Origin: Reticulitermes speratus | Taxonomy: Eukaryota; Arthropoda; Insecta; Blattodea; Rhinotermitidae | Direction of reading: 5' to 3' | Length of the DNA stretch: 64,000 nucleotides | NCBI GenBank assembly: GCA_021186555.1 | Contig: JAJKFL010000012.1 | Coordinates: 7,549,394-7,613,393, forward strand | Shown here: positions 21,701-32,160 of the stretch, piece after piece | How the letters are laid out: each line of letters opens with the position of its first letter | How positions within the stretch are numbered: position 1 is the stretch's first letter | Position numbers and translations under genes: made by a program | Notes under the pieces: model-generated | Databases searched by the model: none | The model's input: the letters and a program-made list of their open reading frames with translations, nothing else | Told to the model about the DNA's origin: nothing

Positions 21701-22352
21701 GTTGTGAAGGAGGCACTGGTTAAACTGTAAGGACCGTATGTCAAGAGATGGAGGAAGAAAGCAGAAGACAGATCTGTATGTGCTATCGTTGTGAAGGAGG
21801 CACTGGTTAAACTGTAAGGACCGTATGTCAAGAGATGGAGGAAGAAAGCAGAAGACAGATCTGTATGTGCTATCGTTGTGAAGGAGGCACTGGTTATACT
21901 GTAAGGACCGTATGTCAAGAGATGGAGGAAGAAAGCAGAAGACAGATCTGTATGTGCTATCGTTGTGAAGGAGGCACTGGTTAAACTGTAAGGACCGTAT
22001 GTCAAGAGATGGAGGAAGAAAGCATAAGACAGATCTGTATGTGCTATCGTTGTGAAGGAGGCACTGGTTAAACTGTAAGGACCGTATGTCAAGAGATGGA
22101 GGAAGAAAGCAGAAGACAGATCTGTATGTGCTATCGTTGTGAAGGAGGCACTGGTTAAACTGTAAGGACCGTATGTCAAGAGATGGAGGAAGAAAGCATA
22201 AGACAGATCTGTATGTGCTATCGTTGTGAAGGAGGCACTGGTTAAACTGTAAGGACCGTATGTCAAGAGATGGAGGAAGAAAGCAGAAGACAGATCTGTA
22301 TGTGCTATCGTTGTGAAGGAGGCACTGGTTAAACTGTAAGGACCGTATGCCA
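18779..22352 (+). repeat. 87-bp minisatellite, about 41 copies (3.6 kb)
   Basis: AGGTACTGGTTATACTGTAA recurs every 87 bp (18841, 18928...). Other unit markers are GTCAAGAGATGGAGGAAGAA and AGACAGATCTGTATGTGCTA. As 87 is 29 codons, open frames run for hundreds of codons on both strands (minus 20242-22389 and 18958-19920; plus several). Variants are clustered: GGTACTGGTTATACTG dominates to about 21200, GGCACTGGTTAAACTG from about 21250. Small indels break the frames at 20640-20700 and elsewhere. I read this as non-coding satellite. Confidence 0.93.
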
Positions 22353-22944
22353 ATGAAGAAGATGTATACCTCCGCCTCTGTGCTTTCATGACATGTTGTA
22401 GGTTGAAATTACCTTTTTACCATTACCTGTAATAAATAAATGGCACGACCGGTTCATCCACCTTGATTTGCTCACCTTGATAATGCACAAGGACTTTAGT
22501 ACAGAAAGTCCTACCTTGTATACATCCTGTCTTCCATTTACCTTCTAGGCTGACACTGAGATGTCCTCCAGAACTGGGGGACTTTGTTAATTTTTGGTTA
22601 AATGTCGATATTGTTACTTAAAGTGTTGGTGCTTGGTGATTCTAGTAGGACACGCTTTGGGCACTCCTTATAACAAGTAAAAGACGTGAATCATCACTTG
22701 AATGTAGGAGTGACCTCAAGAGGAAAGAGGTTAAGGACCGTTGACCTGTGTCACCCTGTCACTCAGCCTCTGAGTCACCATAGAACATTTAATAGTAATC
22801 ATTCTTCTGAGGGAGCATGAAGCAGCTGATTTGGAAAAGACAGATGAAGGTGAAGAAACACTAACTGCTAGAGTATGACACACCGTTGGTGAAGACAGTG
22901 AATACAATCCAGCGTCTTGTAAACACAAGCTAATTGTATTAACA
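22353..22944. other. Unassigned
   Basis: No repeat boundary or coding frame recognised. Confidence 0.4.
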
Positions 22945-22956
22945 CCTTACGTATTC

Positions 22957-23252
22957 GGGAGCAAGCGGTGGTGCAGTTAGTTGAGGTACTGCGCTACAAG
23001 ACGGAAGGTCGCGGGTTCGACTCCCGATGGTGTCATTGGAATTTTTCATTGACATGGCCTTGGGGTCGACTCAGCCTCTAACAGAAATGAGTACCAGGAG
23101 TATTTCCTGGGGGGTAAAGGCCGCCGGTGCGTAGGACTGACAACCTTACCACCTTCATGTGCTGATTGTCTTGAAATCTGGGAGCCTCAACCTCCTGGAA
23201 CCCTAAGGGCCTGTCCAGGCCTGTAATGGGATTGCTGTACCTTTACCTTTTA
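22957..23252 (+). mobile_element. SINE-B copy with target duplication
   Basis: tRNA-like head GCGGTGGTGCAGTTAGTTGA and B-box GCGGGTTCGACTCCCGATGG. Body: ACTCAGCCTCTAACAGAAAT, CAGGAGTATTTCCTGG, CCTTACCACCTTCATGTG, CTCCTGGAACCCTAAGGGCC. The 3' end is (ACCTTT)n-like. Direct repeats CCTTACGTATTC flank it (22945-22956, 23253-23264). Confidence 0.88.
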
Positions 23253-23334
23253 CCTTACGTATTCAGGGTTGTATAACAAAGAACATGTCTTGCTTTGGAA
23301 AGGCGATTTTCATGTCAGTAATCCTGCACTAAAT

Positions 23335-23525
23335 AGATGTGTATGGGCGTCGTGACGCCTCAGGATGGTGCTCCCTGCGTCCAGCGGATAGAAGACTGTT
23401 TGACTGCCTGATTTGATCGGGACGCGGTGACGAATAGGGATTCGTACAGCCCCCGAGAATCAAACCGAGATCTCCGAACTTGTAGCCCAACCACTATACC
23501 GGTTATGTTATCCCGGCTTACATAT
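23335..23525 (-). mobile_element. tRNA-like SINE fragment (minus strand)
   Basis: On the complement, GCCGGGATAACATAACCGGT and GGTTTGATTCTCGGGGGC stand in A-box and B-box positions. The rest is diverged; probably an old family-A relative. Confidence 0.5.
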
Positions 23526-23629
23526 TAGGCAGCATGGCGCCAGTACTATGCCTAGAAATCTTCTTCCCACTCTCTGATTATCTATTTATTATTTGACCTG
23601 TTTATTTATAATTCTGTGCTAAGTTTCAG

Positions 23630-23865
23630 ATTTTTATTCAGGTGGTGCTGGTTCGAATCTCGGTAGGGACACCGAATACATTGAATTTTTTTTGTTGCTG
23701 GTATCGTCTTTCCTTGCAGGAAGCTTGGAAAATGTCTTAATTTAGTCCCCAGGCACCTCTTTCTGCATCCTTTCGACCTCGTTATTTACGATCATTCACC
23801 CATTCGACACTGTTCTGTGTCACTGGCAGCGTCGTTAATTAAACCATAAATAAGTAAACAAATAA
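23630..23865 (+). mobile_element. SINE-F fragment (GTCGTTAA-type end)
   Basis: The B-box GGTTCGAATCTCGGTAGGGA is followed by a body ending GCGTCGTTAATTAAACCATA and an A-rich tail. The same end motif (TTTAACGACGC) appears alone near 45340 and 63509. Confidence 0.55.
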
Positions 23866-23917
23866 ACAATCATGTTTATTATTTTACCATAATATAAATA
23901 TCCTACATACAATAAAA

Positions 23918-24250
23918 TGGACGACTAACTCGATTGGTCACATCTTGCATAGAAACCGCCTTGTAAAACACATGACTGAAGGAAAGTTAGAAGGAAGGAT
24001 ATAAGTGACGGGAAGACGAGGACGAAGACGTACGCAGCTACCGGATGACCTAAAGGAAAAGAGACAAAACATACTGGGAATTTAAAGAGGAAGCACTAGA
24101 TCGCACCCTGTGGATAACTCTCTTTGGAAGAGGCTACGGACCTGTCGTAAGACAGATACAGAATGAAGAGGCTACGGACCTGTCGTAAGACAGACTACAG
24201 AATGAAGAGGCTACGGACCTGTCGTAAGACAGACTACAGAATGAATGAAT
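23918..24250 (+). pseudogene. LINE reverse-transcriptase C-terminal remnant with 3 terminal repeats
   Basis: In broken frames, phrases such as IGHILHRNRLVKHMTEGKL and GRRGRRR...LPDDLKEKR can be read. These are typical of the region after the RT domain in non-LTR elements. At least one stop and one frameshift interrupt it. From 24127 the segment GAAGAGGCTACGGACCTGTC repeats three times at 38-39 bp and ends GAATGAATGAAT. A homologous piece lies on the minus strand at 38.03-38.19 kb. Confidence 0.65.
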
Positions 24251-24699
24251 CTAAATAATTCCACTGATTTGTTCCGATTTAGAATTAATTTTGATAAGTC
24301 GAACCTACACGTATAATATGTCACCGATCACAACAGTACAGACGCTCCCAGATTTACGACAAACCGTTTGTATTTACGGCCATGACACAAGTGGTTAAAC
24401 ACTGCACTGCAATTGTTTGCTGCAGTGCGCATGCGTAGCAGTCGATGTTGTGTCTGGTGCCTTTGTTTATTTGCATGTATGTTCCGTGTGTACATTGCAC
24501 AGTGCTATAAAGTGGCAGTCGGTATACATATGTATGATGTACTTGCGACTGCGACGACATCGGAACGGAAACTTCTCGTCAGTCGCAAAGCGTCCGTATG
24601 GTATCGCACATTCCAGGGCTTCCGGGGGTCGAATCGCTAGAGAGACGGATTATCACGGACGCAGTTTTTCCGTGATCAGAATACAACCTCATATTTACC
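24251..24699. other. Unassigned
   Basis: A GC-richer patch at 24350-24630 has overlapping open frames without recognised motifs. Confidence 0.35.
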
Positions 24700-24972
24700 C
24701 ACTGAGGCACTGCGCTAGAAGCCGAAAGGTCGCGGGTTCAATTCCCGATGATGTCACTGGAATTTTTCATTGACATAAGCCTTCCGGCCGCACTATGGCC
24801 CTGGGGTCACTCAGCCTCTAACAGGAATGAGTACCAGGAATATTTACTGGGGGTAAAGGCGGCCGCTGCGTATGGCTGACAACCTTACCACCTTCATGTG
24901 CCGATTGTCTTGAAATCTGGAAGCCTCAACTTTCTGGAACCCTCAGGACCTGTCCAGGGATTGCTTTACCAT
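24700..24972 (+). mobile_element. SINE-B copy, 5' truncated
   Basis: It begins in the head (CTGAGGCACTGCGCTAGAAG), keeps the B-box GCGGGTTCAATTCCCGATGA and the full family-B body, and ends at TTGCTTTACCATTTTTTTTT. Confidence 0.82.
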
Positions 24973-25140
24973 TTTTTTTTCGGTGTGTTTTCCCCTGTCA
25001 GTATCATTCCACCAGTGCTCCATACTCATCTTCATCTACATGTTGCTCTTACCAGAAGGACAAACGGGCGAAACCTTCCAAAAAAACAATGCTGTCACGG
25101 AAATCGGGGGAGCATTGGATAGAAAAGTATTTTCACTTTT
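24973..25140 (+). mobile_element. SINE-D long-tail module, head missing
   Basis: TTTTCCCCTGTCAGTATCAT, CTCATCTTCATCTACATGTT, CTCTTACCAGAAGGACAAAC and GGAGCATTGGATAGAAAAGT are colinear with the complement of 12790-13000. It abuts the poly-T end of the SINE-B copy, so SINE-B may have landed in a SINE-D. Confidence 0.7.
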
Positions 25141-25597
25141 TTAGTGTGCAAAGCATTAAACTTGTCATTCGCAGCTCTGTAATTTGAGGTGTGGACAGTG
25201 TAAATATATACATGTATATTTATGGCAGGCCGAACGCTAGGCGGGTACGGAAACAGAAAATCATTAATGGGTCGCACGGTATTCATACATGCAATCGTTT
25301 TGAGGCGGTCAAAGAAACACACTCCATACACAGCCAGTGTATTCCATATGTATTTGAATTATGTGTTTGTGTTTCTACAGTGACATCCTGCTGGGCGTAT
25401 AAAGAGGTTTTGCCGTTCAGGTACAAAAGTTATGACATTTCCTGGCCCCATTGTGCCCCTAATATTGTAAATAACTATCAACAAGATATATTTTACGCCA
25501 TGTAGTTGGCGATTGTTGTAAATGTGAGTGTTGATAGTACAGCAAATTACATTTTTAACTCATATGTCACGCACTGTGATTTGCTTTAACTTTATTG
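25141..25597. other. Unassigned
   Basis: Nothing recognised. Open frames here have no motif support. Confidence 0.35.
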
Positions 25598-25672
25598 GCG
25601 TAGGCCCGGGTTCGATCCCGGGTTAATCCATGTGGGATTTGTGGTGGGCAAAGTGGCACTGGGACAGGTTTA
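25598..25672 (+). mobile_element. SINE-D head fragment
   Basis: GGCCCGGGTTCGATCCCGGG, TCCATGTGGGATTTGTGGTG and AAAGTGGCACTGGGACAGGT are family-D. It is cut at 25672 by the following SINE-A. Confidence 0.75.
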
Positions 25673-25942
25673 GGGCCGGGATAGCGTAGTCGGTATAGCG
25701 AGTCGCTACGGGCTGGTCGGTCCGGGGATCAAATTCCGGTGGGGGCGAGACCCCGTCCAGACAGGCCCTGGGGCCCACGCAGCCTCCTATACAATGGGTA
25801 CCGGGTCTCTTTCTCGGGGGTAAAGCGGCCGGGGTGTGGAGTTGACCACCCACCTAGTGTCAGGGTTAAAGAAAGAGTAGAGCTATACTTCTACTCCCCC
25901 TCTGGGCCTTCGTGGTCTGTTCTAGGGAGAACTTTAACGGAT
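25673..25942 (+). mobile_element. SINE-A copy
   Basis: Full-length: GGGCCGGGATAGCGTAGTCG head, B-box GGGGATCAAATTCCGG (one base decayed), CTGGGGCCCACGCAGCCTCC, GGGTACCGGGTCTCTTTCTC, TTGACCACCCACC, and the GAGCTATACTTCTACTCCCC end. Confidence 0.85.
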
Positions 25943-26064
25943 ATTCACGCTGCACGTTTGGCACCGCCCTGTTAGTGTTTACCGTAGCTGGAACTTCAAA
26001 ACCGGCTGAGCGATTTTCACTAAACTTAGTATGAACGTTACACCACTGTAGTAAAGTAAAAGTA

Positions 26065-26170
26065 AAGTTATCCGTGTCCACACCGTTAAGGTACATAGGG
26101 GAAGTGAAGGTATAGCTCCACTCATTCTTAATTTCGACGGTGATCGGCTAACTTCACGCCCCGACTCTTG
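26065..26170 (-). mobile_element. SINE-A 3' fragment (minus strand)
   Basis: GAAGGTATAGCTCCACTCAT followed by GGCTAACTTCACGCCCCGA corresponds to the 3' third of family A, truncated 5'. The stretch 25946-26060 before it holds a TTTCACTAAACTTAGTATGA phrase akin to 18.15 kb. Confidence 0.6.
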
Positions 26171-26454
26171 TGGCAGATGGTAGTCTTGCCATCCTGACAG
26201 AACGTACTGCTGGTTGTGTCGTGTAGAGGGTGGAAAAATATTTTTTTTACGCCAGGATACGACAATAAAAGCACTGAAATCGTTTTGATGGCAACCCACT
26301 GTTGTTCTGTCTTTCTTTCTGTCGTGTAAATGAATACAAAAGATTCGCTTTAAATACATTTCCGTTACGCTGTCTACATTCCACTCTTCGTATAAATATT
26401 TTAGCTTTTTTCTTCTTTTTCTTTCTTTTTTTTACGCGAACGAGAACGCTTTAA
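26171..26454. other. Unassigned, AT- and CT-rich
   Basis: T-rich runs at 26243 and 26405-26430. Nothing else recognised. Confidence 0.35.
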
Positions 26455-26645
26455 GCAACGATTCTGTTTTTTCTGTAGGCTGAAAGACTGGCGTTTGATT
26501 CCCGATATGGGCGCTTATTTGTTTCTTAGTACACACTTGCATGTTGTTTGTGGCAACCACCCGGCTCCTAAGCTTCTTCCCTCGGAGGGGTAAAGAGGCC
26601 GGAGCGCGTAGCTGCCCACCTACCTCCATTTATTGCTAAGGTTGA
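26455..26645 (+). mobile_element. Diverged SINE-A-like fragment
   Basis: GGCGTTTGATTCCCGATATG stands where the B-box should be. GGGGTAAAGAGGCCGGAGCG and CTGCCCACCTACCTCC match the family-A centre. Confidence 0.5.
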
Positions 26646-26771
26646 GAATGCATGGATGGACTGGCTGTTCTGAGGTATTAGTGGTTTTCCTCTGCCCCTT
26701 AGTGCAAATGTCGGGAGTGTCTTAAGCCAAATCACTAACGCTTCCTTGTATATGCTTACCAGTTCAACCTT

Positions 26772-27043
26772 GGACCGGGATGACGTAGTCGGTATAGCGA
26801 CTCGCTACGGACTGGACGGTCCGGGGATGGAATCCCAGCGGGGGCGACGTTTTCCGCAGCCGTCCAGACCGGCCCTGGGGCCCACCCAGTCTCCTGTACA
26901 ATGGGTACCCCGGGGTAAATGGCCGGGGCGTGGTGTTACCACACACCCCCATCTAGCTCCCAGGTTAAAGAAAGCGTAGAGCTATACCTCTACTCCCCGT
27001 CTGGGCCTTCATGGCCTGCTATAGGGAGATCTTTACCTTTTTT
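26772..27043 (+). mobile_element. SINE-A copy
   Basis: Full-length from GGACCGGGATGACGTAGTCG to AGGGAGATCTTTACCTTTTT. The B-box is altered (GGGGATGGAATCCCAGCGGG), and ten or so bases before TAAATGGCCGGGGC are missing. Confidence 0.85.
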
Positions 27044-27094
27044 AAATTTAGTTACTGTGACGACTGAACTATTCGGGTCGCTTGAGAAGAAAGT

Positions 27095-27355
27095 CCCCCC
27101 CCCCCCCCAATGGCTCGGCAGCCCGAGTGGGCCTAATCCTCCTCATTGTCGAGGCTTCACGATCACACTCAGACACACCAAACTCGGTAGGACACCCCTG
27201 GACGAGTGATCGGCTGTCGCACAGACCTCTACCTGACAACACACAACACTCACAAGAGACAGACATCCACGCCCCTGGCGGGATTCGAACCCGCAATCCG
27301 AGCAAGCGAACGGCCGTAGACCCACGCCTTAGACCGCACGGCCACTGGGATCGGC
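27095..27355 (-). mobile_element. SINE-C copy (minus strand)
   Basis: The right end is GCCGATCCCAGTGGCCGTGC on the complement, with B-box CGGGATTCGAACCCGCAATC as written. The body is complete and ends at a C-run (27096-27108), unusual for a SINE tail. Confidence 0.85.
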
Positions 27356-27830
27356 TTAATAGAAAGTAGGAGTCTGAAATTTTAATGTGGACTGTGTGGT
27401 CTGCCGGCCTCTGTGTTATAGTAGGTGGTACTTTGTAGGCGTTGCCGACAGAATCTGCCCTCTTAATTTAGAACACGTTTCTGGCAGTTTTATCTGTCTC
27501 TCAGTCGCCGCTCATCTGGAACTCGGTGCAATCGTGCAGCAACTTGAATCCCCGCCCATGTAGCTTGAAATGCACCGAGTGTTCACTGGTATGTGCCATA
27601 CAGTCTGTGAACACAACTGAACAGCTGTCTGAGCTAGACAGTGAATTGGTTCTGTTCCTTACTGCGGGCTTCTCGGTCTTCCATCCGGCTTTTGTGTGTT
27701 TCGTTTGTTATTGTTTATTTAACATTGTCTATTGCTCAGTTTGCATAGCGTCGGATAGAGTTCTTTATTTAAGGACGATGTCAGTTGATAAGATTGTACA
27801 TCGTGGATAGTACATTGATGAAGAGTTTGG
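27356..27830. other. Unassigned
   Basis: No repeat hallmark or protein motif seen. Confidence 0.35.
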
Positions 27831-27978
27831 AGCGTTGATGGAATCTGACAAGGAAAACCGAAGGTGCTGAAGAGAAAACGCCTGTCCCAGTGTCAGTTTG
27901 TCCACCACAAATTGCACATGGACCGGCCTGAGGTGAGACCGTCGACTCACCACCTGAGCCGTCGTCGCACGGCCATAT
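27831..27978 (-). mobile_element. SINE-D 5' fragment (minus strand)
   Basis: GACAAGGAAAACCGAAGG, CGCCTGTCCCAGTG and TTGTCCACCACAAATTGCAC are the complement of family-D phrases. The head is decayed. Confidence 0.65.
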
Positions 27979-28108
27979 GACGTCGGATCGGAACGCCCTC
28001 GAAATTCATGTTACACAGAGTGGGGCAGCGTTCATTCAGCATTGTTAAACATACACTAGTCGCTCCCAATTTGTTAAAATTTATTCAATGTAATGATTGT
28101 GACTTGAA

Positions 28109-28362
28109 GCCGATCCAGTGGCCGCGCGGTCTAAGGCGTGGGTCTGCGGCCACTCGCTTGTTGGGAGTGCAAGTTCGAATCCCGCCGGAGGCATGGGTGT
28201 CGGTCTCTTGTGAGTGTTGTGTGTTGTCAGGTAGAGGTCTCTGCGTCGGGCTGATCACTCGTGCAGAGGAGTCCTACCGAGTGTGGTGTGTCTGTGATCG
28301 TGAAGCCTCGATAATGAGGAGGCCCTGGCCCACTAGGGGCTGTTGCGCCATGGCGAAAAATA
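28109..28362 (+). mobile_element. SINE-C copy
   Basis: GCCGATCCAGTGGCCGCGCG head, B-box AAGTTCGAATCCCGCCGG, full body to CACTAGGGGCTGTTGCGCCA and a short A-run. Close to the family consensus. Confidence 0.87.
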
Positions 28363-28889
28363 TGTGAATTGGAAGACAAATTTTTGCCTTTGTTGATGAA
28401 CATTACGATGAAGTTACTCTCACAAACACTGTCAGACATCGTCCATCAAGATTGACGCACTGATCAACTCGGTTCATAACACTTCCCAATTACGTGGACA
28501 TGACAGCTGATACGGCATTTCTTTCTTCATAAATTCTTAGTTTGATATTGCGCAAGTCTGCCGAACGTGTCTGAAACACTCTTCTTTTCAAAGAGCCCCA
28601 TAAAAGCAATCACAAGTTATGTTTTTCTGTTCAAATAATACGTTTTTCATAAACCATGCGCTAACATTTAAATACCATCCGCGGCAGGTTAAAGGTCAAT
28701 GATAAGTTTTAAAGAAAGTTGAAGGAAGGGGCCGTGGTCTGGTTTGAGGGCCTATCCCCGCTTTTCCCTGAGGGGGAGTTGGAAACACACTAAAATATCG
28801 ACCAGGGCAATTGGTATTAGGTCCAAGATACTCACTACACCGGAAGGTTTGGTAGTTTTTCTTACCACCTCACATCGCCATCTTTGTTT
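28363..28889. other. Unassigned
   Basis: Nothing recognised. Confidence 0.35.
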
Positions 28890-29110
28890 CGCACACTTTA
28901 ATAAGACAGGGGTGCAAAAATACCGGACGTCAGTTAGCCCGGTCGACTAAATTTTGTAAAGTGGCGCCTAATAATTGTGGTTCCTCAGCATGGAACTTGC
29001 TTCATGTCACCCTTCTGGTGCCTGGAATTTTGGAATGGTCTATATATTTCTGGAAAATTTGTGGAACCTTTCTTTAAGACATGTCTCAAAGCGATGATGT
29101 GCCTAGAGAG
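28890..29110 (+). repeat. Unclassified interspersed repeat; empty site for a SINE
   Basis: The path CAGGGGTGCA...CCGG...TCAGC/GATGGA...CTTCATGTCACCCTTCTGGT...CTGGAATTT...GAAAATTTGTGGA parallels 63014-63435. At 29010-29019 it reads straight through the position where the other copy carries a SINE-A. Confidence 0.6.
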
Positions 29111-29224
29111 TAGTGCGTCATTTTGCTCATTCGAAGCCCTTTGTGGTTGTACTATAATCTATTTGTATATGAATGTACCATTACTGGATCAGTCTAGGAC
29201 TAGAAAAATAAATTTGTCCCTGGT

Positions 29225-29335
29225 AATGCCATGAAGGCATACGAAAGAGCGGAGATATAGCTCCACGTATTCTTAACTTCGACACAGGATTGAGGATAGT
29301 GGGGAGTTCCACACTTCCACCGCTTTACCTTCGTT
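29225..29335 (-). mobile_element. SINE-A 3' fragment (minus strand)
   Basis: ATGCCATGAAGGCATACGAA, GGAGATATAGCTCCACG and CCACCGCTTTACC correspond to the family-A 3' half. Confidence 0.55.
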
Positions 29336-29344
29336 GAACTACAG

Positions 29345-29500
29345 AGTGTATAATTAATTATTTCATTCCAACAAATGCACTACACTGTTTTAGTGTTTTC
29401 TGTCCCTACATATGTTTCGGCACTACCTGTGCCATCATCAGGGGTGTCGTCGAGAGTTCACAATCCTCAATGCATCCAGTTCACTTTCACAACATATAAT
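29345..29500 (-). mobile_element. Penelope-type element end with ribozyme
   Basis: CCAACAAATGCACTACACTG is the family terminus, followed by the ribozyme at 29403-29447 on the minus strand. No opposing arm is seen here, so this may be a truncated or single-ended copy. The inner boundary is uncertain. Confidence 0.6.
29403..29447 (-). ncRNA. Hammerhead ribozyme motif (type I-like)
   Basis: On the minus strand: CUGAUGA (complement of 29435-29441), helix II GGCAC/GUGCC with loop AGGUA, GAAAC (29414-29418), a 2-bp helix III closed by AUAU, then GUA. The cut would fall between 29407 and 29406. Helix I starts CCC/GGG. All conserved core positions (CUGANGA, GAAA, NUH) are present. Short helix III is typical of hammerheads reported from Penelope-like elements. 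Confidence 0.75.
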
Positions 29501-30660
29501 TTTTGTAAGTCACTATCACTGAATATCACTTATCTTCCTGTTCGTAGTGGTTAGTTTATCTTCTTTGATGTTATTACAAATGAATCATTAAGATTTTGAT
29601 TTGAAGACAGTCGTAGTATAAAATACTAAAGTTATTAAAGTCGTGTTAGACAGCTCGCTATGTATATTAGTTGTGTGATCGTATTTGATCGTGTGCTTTT
29701 GCTGTGTTGTTGGCCGTACTGCGGTGTATTGTGTACAGAGTGTATGTTTTATCGTGTTCCCGAGTACGGGAACTGTCACTGAATGTCCCGGCAGATGCAG
29801 GCTTGCTGTGCGGTAAAGCTGTCGTGATCGACGATAACAAAAACATCCTTTATGAAGCAATAATTGAAACCCCAGTTAGTACTTCTCTCGTACAGTCTCT
29901 AAACTCACCACGACTGATTGATAGAACTTTCACGAGCAGAAGAAAAGTACATGTGGAGCGGGATCTTAAAGTCAGTGTCAGGTTCCTGGACCTCTGACAC
30001 CGAGCAGGTTATATTTAGCGTCTGAATGGATGCATGATTTCTCGTTATGAATTATGTAACTCGTCCCCTTTCTCTGCGCGCTCACGAAACTACAAACGTG
30101 ACATGACAGAAATCGATAGCATTCATAATTTATTCATCCTCACCCTGTATAAGGTACTTCGCTAGTTGTTAAATGGCTGCGCCTTTTGCGTTCGAAATTA
30201 TTGTTATGAAATCATTGACATCAAACACTTGTCCTTATTATCAGTGATGTGTTGATACCTGTGTCAATTGATGTGCTTACCAACTTCTTTTAAGATGAAT
30301 TCGCGTTGTTTATTTAATGACGCTCATATTTTATTATGTGGCGTCTATTGACAGTGACGAAAGGGTAGGGGTGGCTTACATTTTGTAATTTATGTTTAAT
30401 TTTAAAAATTATGTTATAGAAATCATGTCATAAACATAACTGTAACATAACACTGTTCGTAAGTGCATTTATACACATACAAATATAACTACATGTTCCA
30501 TGACTCAATCGCCTGATTTAAATCACAACGTCTAATCTTCTTGCTTTTTTTTAAATTTCATCTAAGACGCCTTAAGCTCTTTATTTTTCAGAATTCTAAT
30601 GTAGTAAGTCCGATTTCAGTGGCTGATTTCGGCTGAATGGTAAATTGCGTAAAACGTTTG
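29501..30660. other. Unassigned, 1.2 kb
   Basis: A plus-strand frame from 29704 to 29997 (97 codons) has no recognised motif and no start or splice context to support it. Otherwise AT-rich and without repeat hallmarks. Confidence 0.35.
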
Positions 30661-30689
30661 ATATCGCGTTTACAAAATCTGTATTTTTT

Positions 30690-30780
30690 TATTTGGGGGG
30701 GGGGACTGCAGCCGGGAGCTCACCCCCCCCCCCACCTTGGGTGCGTGCCTGGTGCTTTTCTTTACATCCAAAAAAAAAAT
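30690..30780. repeat. G-run / C-run hairpin
   Basis: A run of G (about 30686-30696) and a run of C (about 30724-30734) flank ACTGCAGCCGGGAGCTCA. They could pair as a hairpin or form other G-rich structures. Origin unknown. Confidence 0.5.
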
Positions 30781-30941
30781 TAGTTCAGGTCAAGGGGTCT
30801 GAATCTCAAATCGTTTGCGCCCCAAGTTAGTAATTCTGAACCGTAAGTTTGACGGAGGCACGTAATGGTAAGCAGAACGTAGGTTAAAGGTTTGGTTAAA
30901 AAGAACTGAAAATATTCCATACTCTTATTAGCAAAACTTAT

Positions 30942-32160
30942 GTACAGTCGAACCCGGTTATAACGATATCGTTTATGCGACACCTCGTCTATAACGTCAG
31001 ATATTCTGTGGTACAACTTAATTCCTCACTGTTATACCATAAACATTATACTCCTCGTTAACAACACTCGTTTATAACGACATCGGTTTATGCGACACCT
31101 CGTCTATAACGTCAGATATTCTGTGGTACCAATTAATTCCTCACTGTTACCATAACATTATACTCCTCGGTTATAACAACACTCGTTTATAACGCATCGG
31201 TTTATACGACACCTCGTCTATAACGTCAGATATTCTGTGGTACCAATTAATTCCTCACTGTTAACCGTAACATTATACTGCTCGGTTATAACAACACTCG
31301 TTTATAACGTCATCGGTTTATACGACACCTCGTCTATAACGTCAGATATTCTGTGGTACCAATTAATTCCTCACTGTTAACCATAACATTATACTCCTCG
31401 GTTATAACAACACTCGTTTATAACGTCATCGGTTTATACGACACCTCGTCTATAACGTCAGATATTCTGTGGTACCAATTAATTCCTCACTGTTAACCGT
31501 AACATTATACTCATCGGTTATACTCGTAACAACACTCGTTTATAACGACATCGGTTTATACGACACCTCGTCTATAACGTCAGATATTCTGTGGTACCAA
31601 TTAATTCCTCCTGTTAACCGTAACATTATACTCCTCGTTTATAACGACATCGGTTTATACGACACCTCGTCTATAACGTCAGATATTCTGTGGTACCAAT
31701 TAATTCCTCACTGTTAACCATAACATTATACTCCTCGGTTATAACAACACTCGTTTATAACGACATCGGTTTATACGACACCTCGTCTATAACGTCAGAT
31801 ATTCTGTGGTACCAATTAATTCCTCACTGTTAACCATAACATTATACTCCTCGGTTATAACAACACTCGTTTATAACGACATCGGTTTATACGACACCTC
31901 GTCTATAACGTCAGATATTCTGTGGTACCAATTAATTCCTCACTGTTAACCATAACATTATACTCCTCGGTTATAACAACACTCGTTTATAACGACATCG
32001 GTTTATACGACACCTCGTCTATAACGTCAGATATTCTGTAGTACCAATTAATTCCTCACTGTTAACCATAACATTAGACTACTTGCTTAGAAGAACAATC
32101 GTTTATAAAGACACAAAATATTCAGTCTTTTTCGCGATGTTATAACCGAGCTAGACGGTA
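30942..32160 (+). repeat. Tandem array grown from the inside of MITE-1, about 10-11 units
   Basis: The left edge is the MITE-1 terminus TACAGTCGAACCCGGTTATA; the right edge is a worn copy of the other terminus (AACCGAGCTAGACGGTA). Between them the interior is repeated at about 110-120 bp: CATCGGTTTATACGACACCT, CTATAACGTCAGATATTCTG, GGTACCAATTAATTCCTCAC, AACATTATACTCCTCGGTTA. Two units near 31500 and 31620 are shortened or lengthened. The unit phase follows the internal TTATAAC subrepeats of the MITE. Confidence 0.9.

Noticed and set aside
18779-22352. CRISPR-like regular repeats
   Set aside because: Units are directly adjacent with no variable spacers, and the sequence is eukaryotic. The same applies to the 32-, 36-, 49- and 61-bp arrays.
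20242-22389. A 715-codon minus-strand open frame of 29-residue repeats
   Set aside because: It coincides with the 87-bp array; the period is divisible by three, so open frames appear on both strands. Unit indels shift the frame and the flanks supply no coding context.
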